Shown piece after piece: positions 1-7,680 of a stretch of DNA of 49,550 bases (position 1 is the stretch's first letter; the number at the start of each line of letters is the position of its first letter). The DNA lies in assembly GCA_036502625.1 (NCBI GenBank), contig DASXYG010000083.1, forward strand, positions 1 to 49,550. The letters are read 5' to 3'. The notes under the pieces are model-generated. The model was given only the letters and a program-made list of their open reading frames with translations. It had not been told where the DNA came from and made no database searches. The DNA is from DASXYG01 sp036502625. Its GTDB lineage: Bacteria; Actinomycetota; Actinomycetes; Streptosporangiales; Streptosporangiaceae. The position numbers were made by a program, and so were the translations under genes.

Positions 1-19
1 CGGGGGCCTGGGGGTCAAG

Positions 20-139
20 GTTGCGGTGGTCATGGCGGCGGGGAAACACCCGGACCCATCCCGAACCCGGAAGTTAAGCCCGCCAGCGCCGATGGTACTG
101 CACCCGCCAGGGTGTGGGAGAGTAGGACACCGCCGCACA
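20..139 (+). rRNA. rrf: 5S ribosomal RNA
   Basis: The sequence has the actinobacterial 5S signature: GGTCATGGCGG near the 5' side, CCCGAACCCGGAAGTTAAGCC in the middle (about 59-79) and GATGGTACTGCA followed by GGGAGAGTAGGACACCGCC. The terminal helix is visible, positions 22-30 pairing with 129-137 with one G-U pair. The 16S and 23S genes should lie immediately left of the window. The exact ends are uncertain by one or two bases. Confidence 0.95.
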
Positions 140-147
140 AAACGTAA

Positions 148-183
148 ATAGTAAAGGCCACCCTCCTGGGTGGCCTTTACTAT
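148..183 (+). terminator. rRNA operon terminator hairpin
   Basis: A perfect 16-bp inverted repeat (148-163 with 168-183) with the four-base loop TCCT begins nine bases after the 5S end. No T-tract follows, as is common for actinobacterial terminators. Its placement fits the end of the rRNA transcript. Confidence 0.85.
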
Positions 184-235
184 GTGGTGTAACAACAGCA
201 CAGGGCAGCGATCGCTGAGGCGAAAGATCGGATGA

Positions 236-2641
236 GTGGCAGAGATGACTGAGTCGGGGGACCGGGACGCTAACCGGGGCGGAGACGACTCGTCCGACCG
301 GCCACGCAGGCGCGACCCCAACGAACGCCCACGACACGGCGCCGGCCCCCGCCAGCGCGGCGACGGCACCGGCCGCTCCGCCCCGCGCGACAACCGCGCC
401 GGCCGGCCCCAGCGGGACGACCGCGGAACCCGCGGCGGCTCCGACCGCGGCGACCGCCCGTACCGTTCGCGAGACAACAACGGCCCCAACGACGCCCGCC
501 GCTCCTTCAACGACCGCCCCCGCCGCGACGACGGCTCCGGCGAACGACGCTCCTCCAGCGGCCGCGGCGGCGAACGACGCTCCTTCAACGACCGTCCGCG
601 CCGCGACGACACCTCAGGCGACCGTCGCTCCTCGAACGACCGCGGCGGCGACCGCCGCTCGTTCGGTGACCGCCCCCGTCGCGACGACCGCCCCGGCGGC
701 GACCGGCGGTCCTTCGGTGACCGTCCGCGCAGCGATGACCGGCCCGGCGGCGAGCGCCGTTCCTCCAGCGACCGTCCTCGCCGCGACGACCAAGGCGGTG
801 AGCGGCGCTCGTACGGCGACCGGCCCCGTCGCGACGACCGGCCTGGCGGTGACCGCCGTTCCTTTGGCGACCGTCCCCAGGGCGGCGACCGCAGGCCCTC
901 AGGCGACCGCCCGCGGCGTGACGACCGTGGTGGTGACCGCCGTCCGTACGGCGACCGGCCGCGTCGTGACGACCACGGCTCTGGCGACCGGCGGTCGTTC
1001 GGTGACCGTCCCCAGGGCGGCGACCGGCGGCCCTCTGGCGACCGTCCGGGGCGTGGCGATCGGCCCAGGTACGACGACCGCGGCGGCGACCGGCCGTCCG
1101 GTGGCCGTGGAGATCGCGACCGTCCGGGCCGCGACGAGAACCGCGGCGGAAACCGGCCGTACGGTTCCCGCGGCGCGCGCGACGACCGCCCTTCCGGCAA
1201 CAGGGGAGGTCGCGACGACCGCCCGGGTGGCGGACGCGGCGGCGACCGGACCTACGGCTCCCGGGGCGCGCGTGATGACCGGCCGCGCCGCGACGAGACG
1301 CGCGGCGGCGGGTCGTACGGCGACCGCGGCGGGCGGGGAGACCGTCCGCAGGGCGACCACCGTCCCTTCCGGTCCCGCGACGACGACCGGCGCCCGCAGG
1401 GCGACCGTCCGCGCCGCGATGACCGGCCCAGCGGCGACCGCGACCGTCGTCCGTACGGAGACCGCGACGGCCGGCCCGGCGGCGGCGAGCGGCGTTCGTA
1501 CGGTGACCGTCCGCGCCGTGACGACCGGCCCGGCGACCGCGACCGACGCCCCTATGGGGACCGCGACGAGCGGCATGGCGGTGAGCGGCGTTCGTACGGC
1601 GATCGTGCGCGCCGTGATGACCGCGCTGGCGGCGATCGGCCGTACCGGTCGCGTGACGACCGTGTGCGGTCGGACAAGCGCGCCGACCGCTACGCCACCG
1701 GCAAGTCCCGGCTGGAGCTGCCTGATGACGTGCTGCCGGGCGACCTCGACGGCTCGGTGCGCGCCCAGTTGCGATCGTTGCCCGAGTCGATCGCCGACAG
1801 CGTGGCCCGCCACCTCGTCATGGCGGACCGGATCTTCCCCGAGGACCCGGAGAACGGCTACCGCTACGCAGTGGCCGCGCGGGACATCGCGTCCCGGGTG
1901 GCCGCCGTGCGCGCGTTCTGCGGCCTCGCCGCGTACCGCACCGGGCGGTGGGCGGAGGCGCTGTCCGAGCTGCGCGCGGCGCGGCGCATGAGCGGCGAGG
2001 AGACGTTCCTGCCGCTGATGGCCGACGCGGAGCGCGGGCTCGGCCGGCCCGAGCGGGCCCTGGAGCTCGCGCGCTCCCCGGAGGCGAACCGGCTCGGCGC
2101 CGAGGACCGGATCGAGCTGCGGATCGTGGAGTCGGGCGCGCGCCGCGACCTTGAGCAGTACGACGCCGCAGTGGTAGCGCTGCAGATCCCTGAGTTGAAG
2201 GATCCGCAGCGGAAGCCGTGGACCGCGCGGTTGTACTACGCGTACGCCGATGCGCTGCTCGACGCCGAACGTGAGGACGACGCGCGGCTGTGGTTCGCGC
2301 GCGCCGCCGAGGCGGACCGCAGTGGCGAGACCGACGCCGATGAGCGGTTCAGCCGGCTCGAAGGCGCAGCGATGTACGACCTCGAGGACGACGAGTACGA
2401 CGACGACTTCGAGATCGTCGACGCTGCGGACGTTCCCGCCGCGCCGGAGCAGGCCCCGGAGGCCGCCGAGGCGCCGTCAGAGGCGGACGAGCCGGGGGAG
2501 CCGTCCGAGGACCCCACCGGTGCCGTGGACGCTTCTGACGCGCCCGATGAGGCGGAGTCCGTGGAGGACGAGGACGCGGCGGACGCCGTGGAGGAGCCGG
2601 GCGCGGCCGGGAGCGAGCCGGAGCGGCCCGACACGGAGTAG
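236..2641 (+). CDS. TPR protein with very long Arg/Asp-rich disordered N-terminal arm
   Basis: The protein has 801 residues. Residues about 12-485 are low complexity, dominated by degenerate repeats of the type DRRSFGDRPRRDDRPGG, with interspersed RGG and GRGG. A folded part starts near Leu493 (ELPDDVLPGDLDGSVRAQL) and runs to about residue 715; its helices with WAEALSELRAARR and RALELARSP look like tetratricopeptide repeats. The last 85 residues are strongly acidic (Glu/Asp/Ala/Pro). The folded part and its position upstream of a HAD phosphatase match the Rv1691 locus of Mycobacterium, whose function I do not know. The RGG-like arm is typical of RNA-binding or condensate-forming proteins; that role is inference. 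GTG at 236 was taken as the start; ATG at 245 is possible. Confidence 0.85.
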   Translation: MAEMTESGDRDANRGGDDSSDRPRRRDPNERPRHGAGPRQRGDGTGRSAPRDNRAGRPQRDDRGTRGGSDRGDRPYRSRDNNGPNDARRSFNDRPRRDDGSGERRSSSGRGGERRSFNDRPRRDDTSGDRRSSNDRGGDRRSFGDRPRRDDRPGGDRRSFGDRPRSDDRPGGERRSSSDRPRRDDQGGERRSYGDRPRRDDRPGGDRRSFGDRPQGGDRRPSGDRPRRDDRGGDRRPYGDRPRRDDHGSGDRRSFGDRPQGGDRRPSGDRPGRGDRPRYDDRGGDRPSGGRGDRDRPGRDENRGGNRPYGSRGARDDRPSGNRGGRDDRPGGGRGGDRTYGSRGARDDRPRRDETRGGGSYGDRGGRGDRPQGDHRPFRSRDDDRRPQGDRPRRDDRPSGDRDRRPYGDRDGRPGGGERRSYGDRPRRDDRPGDRDRRPYGDRDERHGGERRSYGDRARRDDRAGGDRPYRSRDDRVRSDKRADRYATGKSRLELPDDVLPGDLDGSVRAQLRSLPESIADSVARHLVMADRIFPEDPENGYRYAVAARDIASRVAAVRAFCGLAAYRTGRWAEALSELRAARRMSGEETFLPLMADAERGLGRPERALELARSPEANRLGAEDRIELRIVESGARRDLEQYDAAVVALQIPELKDPQRKPWTARLYYAYADALLDAEREDDARLWFARAAEADRSGETDADERFSRLEGAAMYDLEDDEYDDDFEIVDAADVPAAPEQAPEAAEAPSEADEPGEPSEDPTGAVDASDAPDEAESVEDEDAADAVEEPGAAGSEPERPDTE
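480..1690 (+). repeat. degenerate in-frame coding repeats (Arg/Asp/Gly)
   Basis: Imperfect units of roughly 36-51 bases encoding variants of GDRPRRDDRPGG and GERRSYGDRPRRDD recur through the first 60% of the TPR gene. The same strong periodicity keeps two other frames open (441 codons on the plus strand, 304 on the minus strand). Such tracts are prone to replication slippage and length variation. Confidence 0.8.
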
Positions 2642-2650
2642 ATCACGGTC

Positions 2651-2696
2651 GACGAAGCGGCCGGTCCTGGCGGGAGCCGGGGCCGGCCGCTTCGTC
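2651..2696 (+). terminator. hairpin after TPR gene
   Basis: A perfect 14-bp inverted repeat (GACGAAGCGGCCGG, 2651-2664, with its complement at 2683-2696) encloses an 18-base loop and begins ten bases after the stop. It is a plausible terminator for the TPR gene and may also stop transcription of the pseudogene entering from the right. Confidence 0.7.
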
Positions 2697-2755
2697 ATGT
2701 CCGGGCCCGGGCCGCGGCTGACGAGACCGCGGGGGCGGCGTCCTGCGGGAGCGCC

Positions 2756-3235
2756 CTAACCGGGGCCTGACTCGCTTTCGCCCGGGAAGGTGGACAGTCG
2801 CTGGCCCAGCGCCAGCGCGGCGGGCTCTCCCGTCAGCCGGTGGGCTCCCGCCTCCCCGAACCAGGACCGGATCGCGGGGGTCAGGTCGGGTGGATTGCGG
2901 TGCCTGGTCCACAGGACCAGCGCACCGGGTGCGCACAGGCTGGGCAGCGCTGCCACCGTGGCCCGGATGTCGCTGCCGGTGATGTTGCCGAAGATGCCGC
3001 ACGCCACCACGATCTGGGCGGGTACCGCGCCGGCGCAGGCGTCGGTGATCCCGGCGTCGGCCTGCAGCACCTCGACGCCGTCGAGCCCGGCCGCCCGCGC
3101 CGCCTGCCGTGCGAGCGCGGCGTTGCGCGCGTCCAGCTCGACCAGCCGGGCGCGCGTTCGAGCTCGGCGCGCAGATGGCCCTGCACGAGTCTCCCGCGCC
3201 GCGCGAGCGGCCGGTCCCGGTACGCATGCCGCCGA
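2756..3235 (-). pseudogene. decayed class I SAM-dependent methyltransferase
   Basis: From about 3150 down to 2756 the minus strand encodes the C-terminal two thirds of a class I methyltransferase: RLVELDARNAALA (motif II region), CGIFGNIT and LWTRHRNPPDLTPAIRSWF. The expected SAM-binding motif I (a CAGQGRD-like glycine loop) that should precede RLVELD is absent. In another minus frame just upstream (about 3140-3230) the peptide GRLVQGHLRAELERA resembles the family's N-terminal helix. The simplest reading is an internal deletion of some 35 codons with a frameshift, joining the N-terminal helix to the motif II strand. An open frame of 181 codons survives but lacks the cofactor loop, so catalytic activity is unlikely. 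Confidence 0.65.
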
Positions 3236-3336
3236 GTTATCCACAACCGGAAATTGAGGGCTGCCGATCCCTTGCGCCGCACGCCAGGCTTGGAACCACA
3301 CGAACCGGCCAGGCCCGGAGAATCGGAGGAACGGCC

Positions 3337-3744
3337 ATGGAGAACATGGAAACGACCGAGCGGGCGCCGGAGCTCGAGGAGAGCGCGCCTCTTGAGGTCC
3401 GGCATCTCAACGGGGTGCATGTCGTCGGCCGCGTCAGCGCGGCGCCCGAGGTGCGCCCTTTACCCGGCGGCGAGCTGGTGGTGTGGCGCATGGCGGTGGA
3501 ACGCCCCCGGGCGACCGACGCGCCGCGCCGGTCCGACTGGATCGGGTGCACGGCTTCGGAGCAGACGCCGCGGTCCGTCGCGCGTGATCTGCGCGTCGGT
3601 GACGTGGCGGAGATCCGCGGTGTGCTGCGCCGGAGGTTCTGGCGGTCGCGCAACGGCCCGATGACGCCCCTGGAGGTGGAGGTGCGCGGCGTCGTGCCGC
3701 TCGTCAGACCTGCGCGGCGAACGCCCGCATCACCAGGCCCGTAG
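3337..3744 (+). CDS. small OB-fold (SSB-like) protein
   Basis: 135 residues. The central part (residues about 18-117), with VRHLNGVHVVGRVSAAPEVR, then VVWRMAVERP, then DWIGCTASEQTPRSVARDLRVGDVAEIRGVLRRRFW, follows the strand order and the loss-of-detail pattern of single-stranded-DNA-binding protein OB folds. It lacks the long Gly/Pro C-terminal tail and acidic tip of the replicative SSB, so it is a divergent paralogue rather than the main SSB. The start ATG has a good ribosome-binding site, CGGAGGA at 3324-3330. The 3' end overlaps the convergent DUF1015 gene by 41 bases. Confidence 0.7.
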   Translation: MENMETTERAPELEESAPLEVRHLNGVHVVGRVSAAPEVRPLPGGELVVWRMAVERPRATDAPRRSDWIGCTASEQTPRSVARDLRVGDVAEIRGVLRRRFWRSRNGPMTPLEVEVRGVVPLVRPARRTPASPGP

Positions 3745-5134
3745 GCGGCTTCGGGCCGAACGACGTGGATTTCCGCGGCACCTTCTCACCGTCGGCCGCC
3801 ACGGCGGTGACGTCGGGCACGCGGAGCGGCGGAAGGATCACCGCCGTGCCGCCCGTCGCTGCGGCGCGCCGGACCGCTTCGGCCGCGTCGTGGTGCACGA
3901 TCCGCACGGTGCTCTCGTCCTCCTCGATGCCCCACAGCTTCGGGATGACGAACACGTGCAGCACCGACGTGTTGAGGGCGCGCCAGCGGGCGGAGCGCTG
4001 CGTCGGCATGGCGGCGCTGACGCTGTCCGGGTCGGGCGCGGTGACGAGCCAGTAGCGGCCGTCCCCGGCGACGAGATACGCGGGGCCGTCCTCGTCGGCT
4101 TCGGTGAGGCGGTCGAGCAGCTCGGTGAGGTCGCCGCGCGCCTCGTCCACGGTGAACGCGGTGCGCAGCGCGCGCACGGCCCGTTCGGGAGGGAGGTCGG
4201 GGAGCACCCGGTGGATGGCGCCGAGCTTCGGCGGATAGGCCAGCGAATCGACGAGGAGGGTGAGGCCGTAGTCCCAGGGCCCCGCGCCGTGCCCCGCGGC
4301 GTGGTGGTGGTCGCGTAGCCGGAGATAGGTGGCGTACCGGTGGTGGCCGTCGGCAATCAGGGCCTGGCGATGCGCCAGATCCGCGGCGATGGCGTCGAGC
4401 TCGGCCCGGTCGGTGATGGGCCACAACCGGTGGCGGGTGTGCGCGGAGGTCCATGCTTCGCACAGCGGCGGTCCGGACGCCGCCGTGTCGTCGACCATCG
4501 CGCTGGCGGTGCCGCCGCCGTCGTAGAGCAGGAAGATCGGTTCGAGGTTGGCCTGGGTCGCGGTCATCAGCCGCAGCCGGTCCTCGACCGGGCCGGGCAG
4601 CACGTTCTCGTGCGGCAGCACCACGCCCGTCTCGGAGCGGCTCAGGCCGATGCCGCCGATGAGCCCGCGCTGGACCGGGAGGAAGGCGCCGTCGGGGCCG
4701 GGCTCGGCGTGCTCGTAGACGTACAGCGCGGGGTCGTCGTCGGTGTGGAGCACGCCGTCGGCGAACCAGTCCGCCATCGCCTGGGCGGCACGCCGATACC
4801 GGCCAGTTTGGGGGTCGTCAGGGGGAGGGGGCGCGGGGAGGGAGGGGGCGGGGGTGGGGTGGGGGCCCTCGGGGGTGGCTTCGGGGAGGATCAGGCGGAC
4901 GGCGTTGTGGGGTTCGGCGTCGCGGAGGCGGGCCAGGTCGTCGTCGCTGACCAGGTCGTAGGGCGGGGATACGACGGCGGAGAGGTCGACCGCGTTCGTG
5001 TAGCGGGTCGCGCGGAAGGGGGCCAGGAGGAGGCGGTCGGGCTCCGGTGCCGGAGAATCGGACGCGGCATCCTGGTCGGCATACTCGAACGGGGGCTGCT
5101 CCACATTGTTGGCAAGCGCATCGAGGGGGACCAT
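3704..5134 (-). CDS. DUF1015 family protein
   Basis: 476 residues from ATG at 5134. DUF1015 hallmarks are visible: APFRATRY near the start, SPPYDLV, a central PHENV, and ALIADGHHRYATYLRLRDHH. The family is widespread and its biochemical role is unknown to me. A Pro-rich insert (about 22 residues with TPAPSLPAPPPP) lies near residue 100. The chosen start overlaps by two bases the divergent start of the HAD gene at 5133; GTG at 5104 would give 466 residues and clear the overlap, but neither has a convincing ribosome-binding site. The ORF stays open another 120 codons upstream only because it runs antisense to the HAD gene. Confidence 0.8.
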   Translation of the reverse strand: MVPLDALANNVEQPPFEYADQDAASDSPAPEPDRLLLAPFRATRYTNAVDLSAVVSPPYDLVSDDDLARLRDAEPHNAVRLILPEATPEGPHPTPAPSLPAPPPPDDPQTGRYRRAAQAMADWFADGVLHTDDDPALYVYEHAEPGPDGAFLPVQRGLIGGIGLSRSETGVVLPHENVLPGPVEDRLRLMTATQANLEPIFLLYDGGGTASAMVDDTAASGPPLCEAWTSAHTRHRLWPITDRAELDAIAADLAHRQALIADGHHRYATYLRLRDHHHAAGHGAGPWDYGLTLLVDSLAYPPKLGAIHRVLPDLPPERAVRALRTAFTVDEARGDLTELLDRLTEADEDGPAYLVAGDGRYWLVTAPDPDSVSAAMPTQRSARWRALNTSVLHVFVIPKLWGIEEDESTVRIVHHDAAEAVRRAAATGGTAVILPPLRVPDVTAVAADGEKVPRKSTSFGPKPPTGLVMRAFAAQV

Positions 5135-6146
5135 GATTCCCGGAACGGCCGGGTCGTCGGCGGTGGAGCCGGCGCGGCAGTACGACACGGGCCTGTTCGA
5201 TCTGGACGGTGTCGTGTACATCGGGGCGGATCCGGTTCCGTCGGCGGTCGAGGCGCTGCGGGGTGCTCGGGCGGCGGGGATGCGGGTGGCGTTCGTGACG
5301 AACAACGCGTCGCGGACCCCTGCGGCGGTCGCGGGGCAGCTAACGCGGTTGGGGGTGCCGGCGGTCGCCGGTGATGTGGTGACGTCCGCGCAGGCGTGCG
5401 CGCGGCTGGTTGCGGAGCGGGTGCCGGCGGGGTCGGCGGTGCTGGTGTGCGGGGGCATCGGGTTGCGGCAGGCGCTGCGGGAGCACGGGCTGCGGCCGGT
5501 GTCCACGGCCGAGGAGGCGCCGGCGGCGGTCGTGCAGGGTTATGTGCGCGGCATTGAGCACGGGCTGCTGGCCGAGGGGGCGCTTGCGGTGGAGCGGGGG
5601 GCGCTGTTCGTGGGCGCCAACGCGGATGCGACGCTGCCGACCGCTCGGGGGCCTGTGCCGGGCAATGGGGCGCTGCTGCGGGTCATCGCCACGGCGACGG
5701 GCCGTGAGCCGCTGGTGGCGGGGAAGCCGGAGCCGCCGCTGCACCGGGAGGCGATGCTGCGCACGGGCGCGCGGCGTCCGCTCGTGGTGGGCGACCGGCT
5801 GGACACCGATATCGAGGGCGCCACCAACGGCGGGGTGGACAGCATGCTGGTGCTGACCGGGGTGACCCATCCGGCGGACGTGGTGTCCGCGCCGCCGAAG
5901 TGGCGGCCGAGCCTGATCGCCGCGGACCTCGGGGGGTTGCTCGTGCCGCATCCGCGGGTGGACGGGGGCGAGGGCGTGGCGACGTGCAGAGAGTGGCGGG
6001 CGGCGTACGTCGATGGGCGGCTGGATGTGACGGGCGCGGGTGACGCGTATGACGGGTTGCGGGCGCTGTGCGGGGCGGCGTGGAGTGCGGCGGAGGCGGT
6101 GGGGGGCGCGGCGGCGCGTGAGGCGGTGCGGAAGGTGGGGCTGTGA
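5133..6146 (+). CDS. HAD-IIA phosphatase, Rv1692-like (glycerol-3-phosphate phosphatase type)
   Basis: 338 residues. All four HAD motifs are present: DLDGVVY (nucleophile Asp23 and acid Asp25), TNNASRTP, Lys in GKPEPPLHREAML, and GDRLDTDIEGA. The cap between motifs II and III is the type C2 of NagD-like enzymes. Mycobacterial Rv1692, in the same neighbourhood, is a glycerol-3-phosphate phosphatase that recycles glycerol from lipids; assignment of that substrate here rests on synteny and family. The start ATG follows GAGGGGGA (5123-5130) with only two bases between. GTG at 5163 is the next in-frame candidate. It heads the conserved tlyA-recN neighbourhood but is separated from it by the repeat region. 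Confidence 0.85.
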   Translation: MIPGTAGSSAVEPARQYDTGLFDLDGVVYIGADPVPSAVEALRGARAAGMRVAFVTNNASRTPAAVAGQLTRLGVPAVAGDVVTSAQACARLVAERVPAGSAVLVCGGIGLRQALREHGLRPVSTAEEAPAAVVQGYVRGIEHGLLAEGALAVERGALFVGANADATLPTARGPVPGNGALLRVIATATGREPLVAGKPEPPLHREAMLRTGARRPLVVGDRLDTDIEGATNGGVDSMLVLTGVTHPADVVSAPPKWRPSLIAADLGGLLVPHPRVDGGEGVATCREWRAAYVDGRLDVTGAGDAYDGLRALCGAAWSAAEAVGGAAAREAVRKVGL

Positions 6147-6247
6147 GGCCCCAAATCCCTGGGAACCCCCCTTAACCCCCGATCTACCGAACCTCCTCAC
6201 GTGCCACAGCCGCCCCCACCGGCCGATCCAGGCCCCACCGCCCGGAA

Positions 6248-6735
6248 GCACCACAGCCACAGCCACTTGCGCTCGTGACGCCGCACTGTGGTGCGGGAAG
6301 CGGGGCGCGGGCCGCGTGGAGTGCGGTGGAGGGTGGCGGGAGCCTCGCGCACCACAGCCACTTGCGCACGTGACATCGCACGGCGGTGCTGGATTCGGGG
6401 TGTGGAGTGCGGCGGGTGCGCCGGAAGCATCTCGCGCCACAGCCACTTACGTAGGCGACGCCGCACTGTGGTGCGGGAAGCGGGCGTGGAGTGCGGTGGA
6501 GGTGGTGGGTGTGCCGGGTTGCGTCACTTGCGCATGTGACGCCGCACTGTGGTGCGGGGCGCGGGGCGCGTGGAGAGCGCGGTGGTGGGTGGCCCTCACG
6601 CACCACAGACACTTACGCACGTGGCATCGCACGGCGGTGCTGGATTCGGGGTGCGGCGGGTGCGCCGGAAGCGTCGCGCACCAAAATCACTGACGCACAT
6701 GACGTTGTATTTGCGGTGCGGGAAAGCGGGGTGTG
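6248..6735. repeat. six-unit imperfect tandem repeat array, about 85-bp period
   Basis: Six units are recognised by a near-palindromic 14-mer of the form CACTTGCGCACGTG at 6264, 6359, 6444, 6525, 6610 and 6688 (steps 95, 85, 81, 85 and 78). Right after it, units 1, 3 and 4 carry CCGCACTGTGGTGCGGG (type A) and units 2 and 5 carry TCGCACGGCGGTGCTGG with GGATTCGGGG (type B). Unit 6 is degenerate. Units 1 and 5 begin with GCACCACAG, the exact complement of CTGTGGTGC found in type A units, so long stem-loops can form. Steps of 95 and 85 are not multiples of three, so no reading frame is kept. Function unknown. Confidence 0.85.
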
Positions 6736-6947
6736 GGCCGGGTGGAGGGGGACGGGCGCGGCTGCTGGGCGTGAGGGGCGCGGGGGACCGGCCTGTGAGC
6801 GTATGGGCGGCGGGGTTGTGTTCGCCGTGGTTGGGGGCCTGTGTGCGGTGGTGTGGGCTGCCGGGTGGGGGTGCGGGCGGGCTTTGGTGGTGGCCCTGGG
6901 GCGAGGGGGCGGGAGGGGTGCGGCTAGAGGAGGTGCGAGGGGTGGGG
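6736..6947. other. G-rich gene-free stretch
   Basis: This 212-base stretch between the repeat array and the SCP2-like gene is very G-rich on the plus strand, with many runs of four or five G. Open frames crossing it have no recognisable protein features. I see no gene, terminator hairpin or clear promoter in it. Together with 6147-6247 it flanks the repeat array. Confidence 0.6.
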
Positions 6948-7295
6948 TTAGAGGAGGTGGCGGAGGCGGAGGAGGTCGGTGACGCTGGCTTCTATTTTGG
7001 CTCGGCCGCCTAGCCAGGCCTGGGTGAAGGGGAGGCGGCCGTCCGTAAGGGCCACCAGGTCGTCGCTGGCTAGTTCTATGCGGACCTGTGGGGGGAGCTC
7101 GGTGGGTTCGGTGAAGTCGAGGCCGCCGTCGTGGAGGAGCAGGGGGATGTCGACGCCCAGGTCCGTGAGGTGGCAGACGATGAGGCGTTCGACGATGTGC
7201 TTGCGGCGTGTCTCCTCGTCGACCTCGTCCAGGCGGCGGGCGATGCTCGCGAGAGCTGACCGGCACTCTTCCTCGGTCGCCACGATGGCGCTCAC
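6948..7295 (-). CDS. SCP2 sterol-binding-like domain protein
   Basis: 115 residues. The order helix (ECRSALASIARRLDEVDEETRRKHI), then VCHLTDLGVDIPLLLHDGGLDFTE, then VRIELASDDLVALTDGRLPFTQAWLGGRAKIEASVTDLLRLRHLL fits the small SCP2/alkyl-sulfatase C-terminal fold, which binds lipophilic ligands; the C-terminal G-R-A-K-I-x-G/A-S segment is the most typical part. The ligand is unknown. GTG at 7295 is the longest start but directly abuts GGGAAGG; GTG at 7283 is an alternative. It is transcribed away from the tlyA group. Confidence 0.7.
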   Translation of the reverse strand: MSAIVATEEECRSALASIARRLDEVDEETRRKHIVERLIVCHLTDLGVDIPLLLHDGGLDFTEPTELPPQVRIELASDDLVALTDGRLPFTQAWLGGRAKIEASVTDLLRLRHLL

Positions 7296-7506
7296 CCTTC
7301 CCGCCGTTCCCGTTACGTCCGGTTCGGTGTCCGGACCGGCCCGGAGCGTAGCGTACGTAACGCCCTTCGGGGATGCGGGGGCGCGGATCGCCGTCCGGCG
7401 CGGCGGATGAGCGCGGCATGTCGCCCCCGCCCGGTAGCGTTCATACCGTGCATACCGTGGGTGGACCTATCGACGGCGGGACAGGACGAGCGGGGGCGTG
7501 CCTAGC

Positions 7507-7680
7507 GTGAGCGAGGAGCCAGCGGCCGGGCGTCCGGGCGCGGACGGCGGTGCCGAGGTGGCCGCCGCCTTGGCCCGGCTGGACGAACTGCGCCAGCTCG
7601 ACGTGTCGGAACACGTCGAGGTGCTCTCCGACGTGCATCGCCGCCTGCACGACGCGCTGGCGGCGCTCGACGGGAACTGA
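7507..7680 (+). CDS. small conserved protein, Rv1693-like
   Basis: 57 residues, acidic and predicted helical: about 15 flexible residues, then VAAALARLDELRQLDVSEHVEVLSDVHRRLHDALAALDGN. A gene of this size and position directly before tlyA is conserved in Mycobacterium (Rv1693), function unknown. GTG at 7507 is placed ten bases after the G run at 7492-7496; GTG at 7498 would sit too close. Its stop codon directly abuts the tlyA ATG, so the two are surely co-transcribed and translationally coupled. Confidence 0.75.
   Translation: MSEEPAAGRPGADGGAEVAAALARLDELRQLDVSEHVEVLSDVHRRLHDALAALDGN

Noticed and set aside
666..1991. Long second plus-strand frame (441 codons) inside the TPR gene
   Set aside because: It is Ala/Thr/Val-rich low complexity caused by the periodic repeats; no domain and no ribosome-binding site.
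6184..6632. Minus-strand peptides with repeated PHHSAAS and PAPQCGV segments in the repeat array
   Set aside because: The same peptides appear in different frames because unit lengths are not multiples of three; no ribosome-binding site or conserved frame.
6248..6735. CRISPR array
   Set aside because: Units are diverged, period is about 85 bp without distinct conserved repeat and unique spacer parts, and no cas genes are present.
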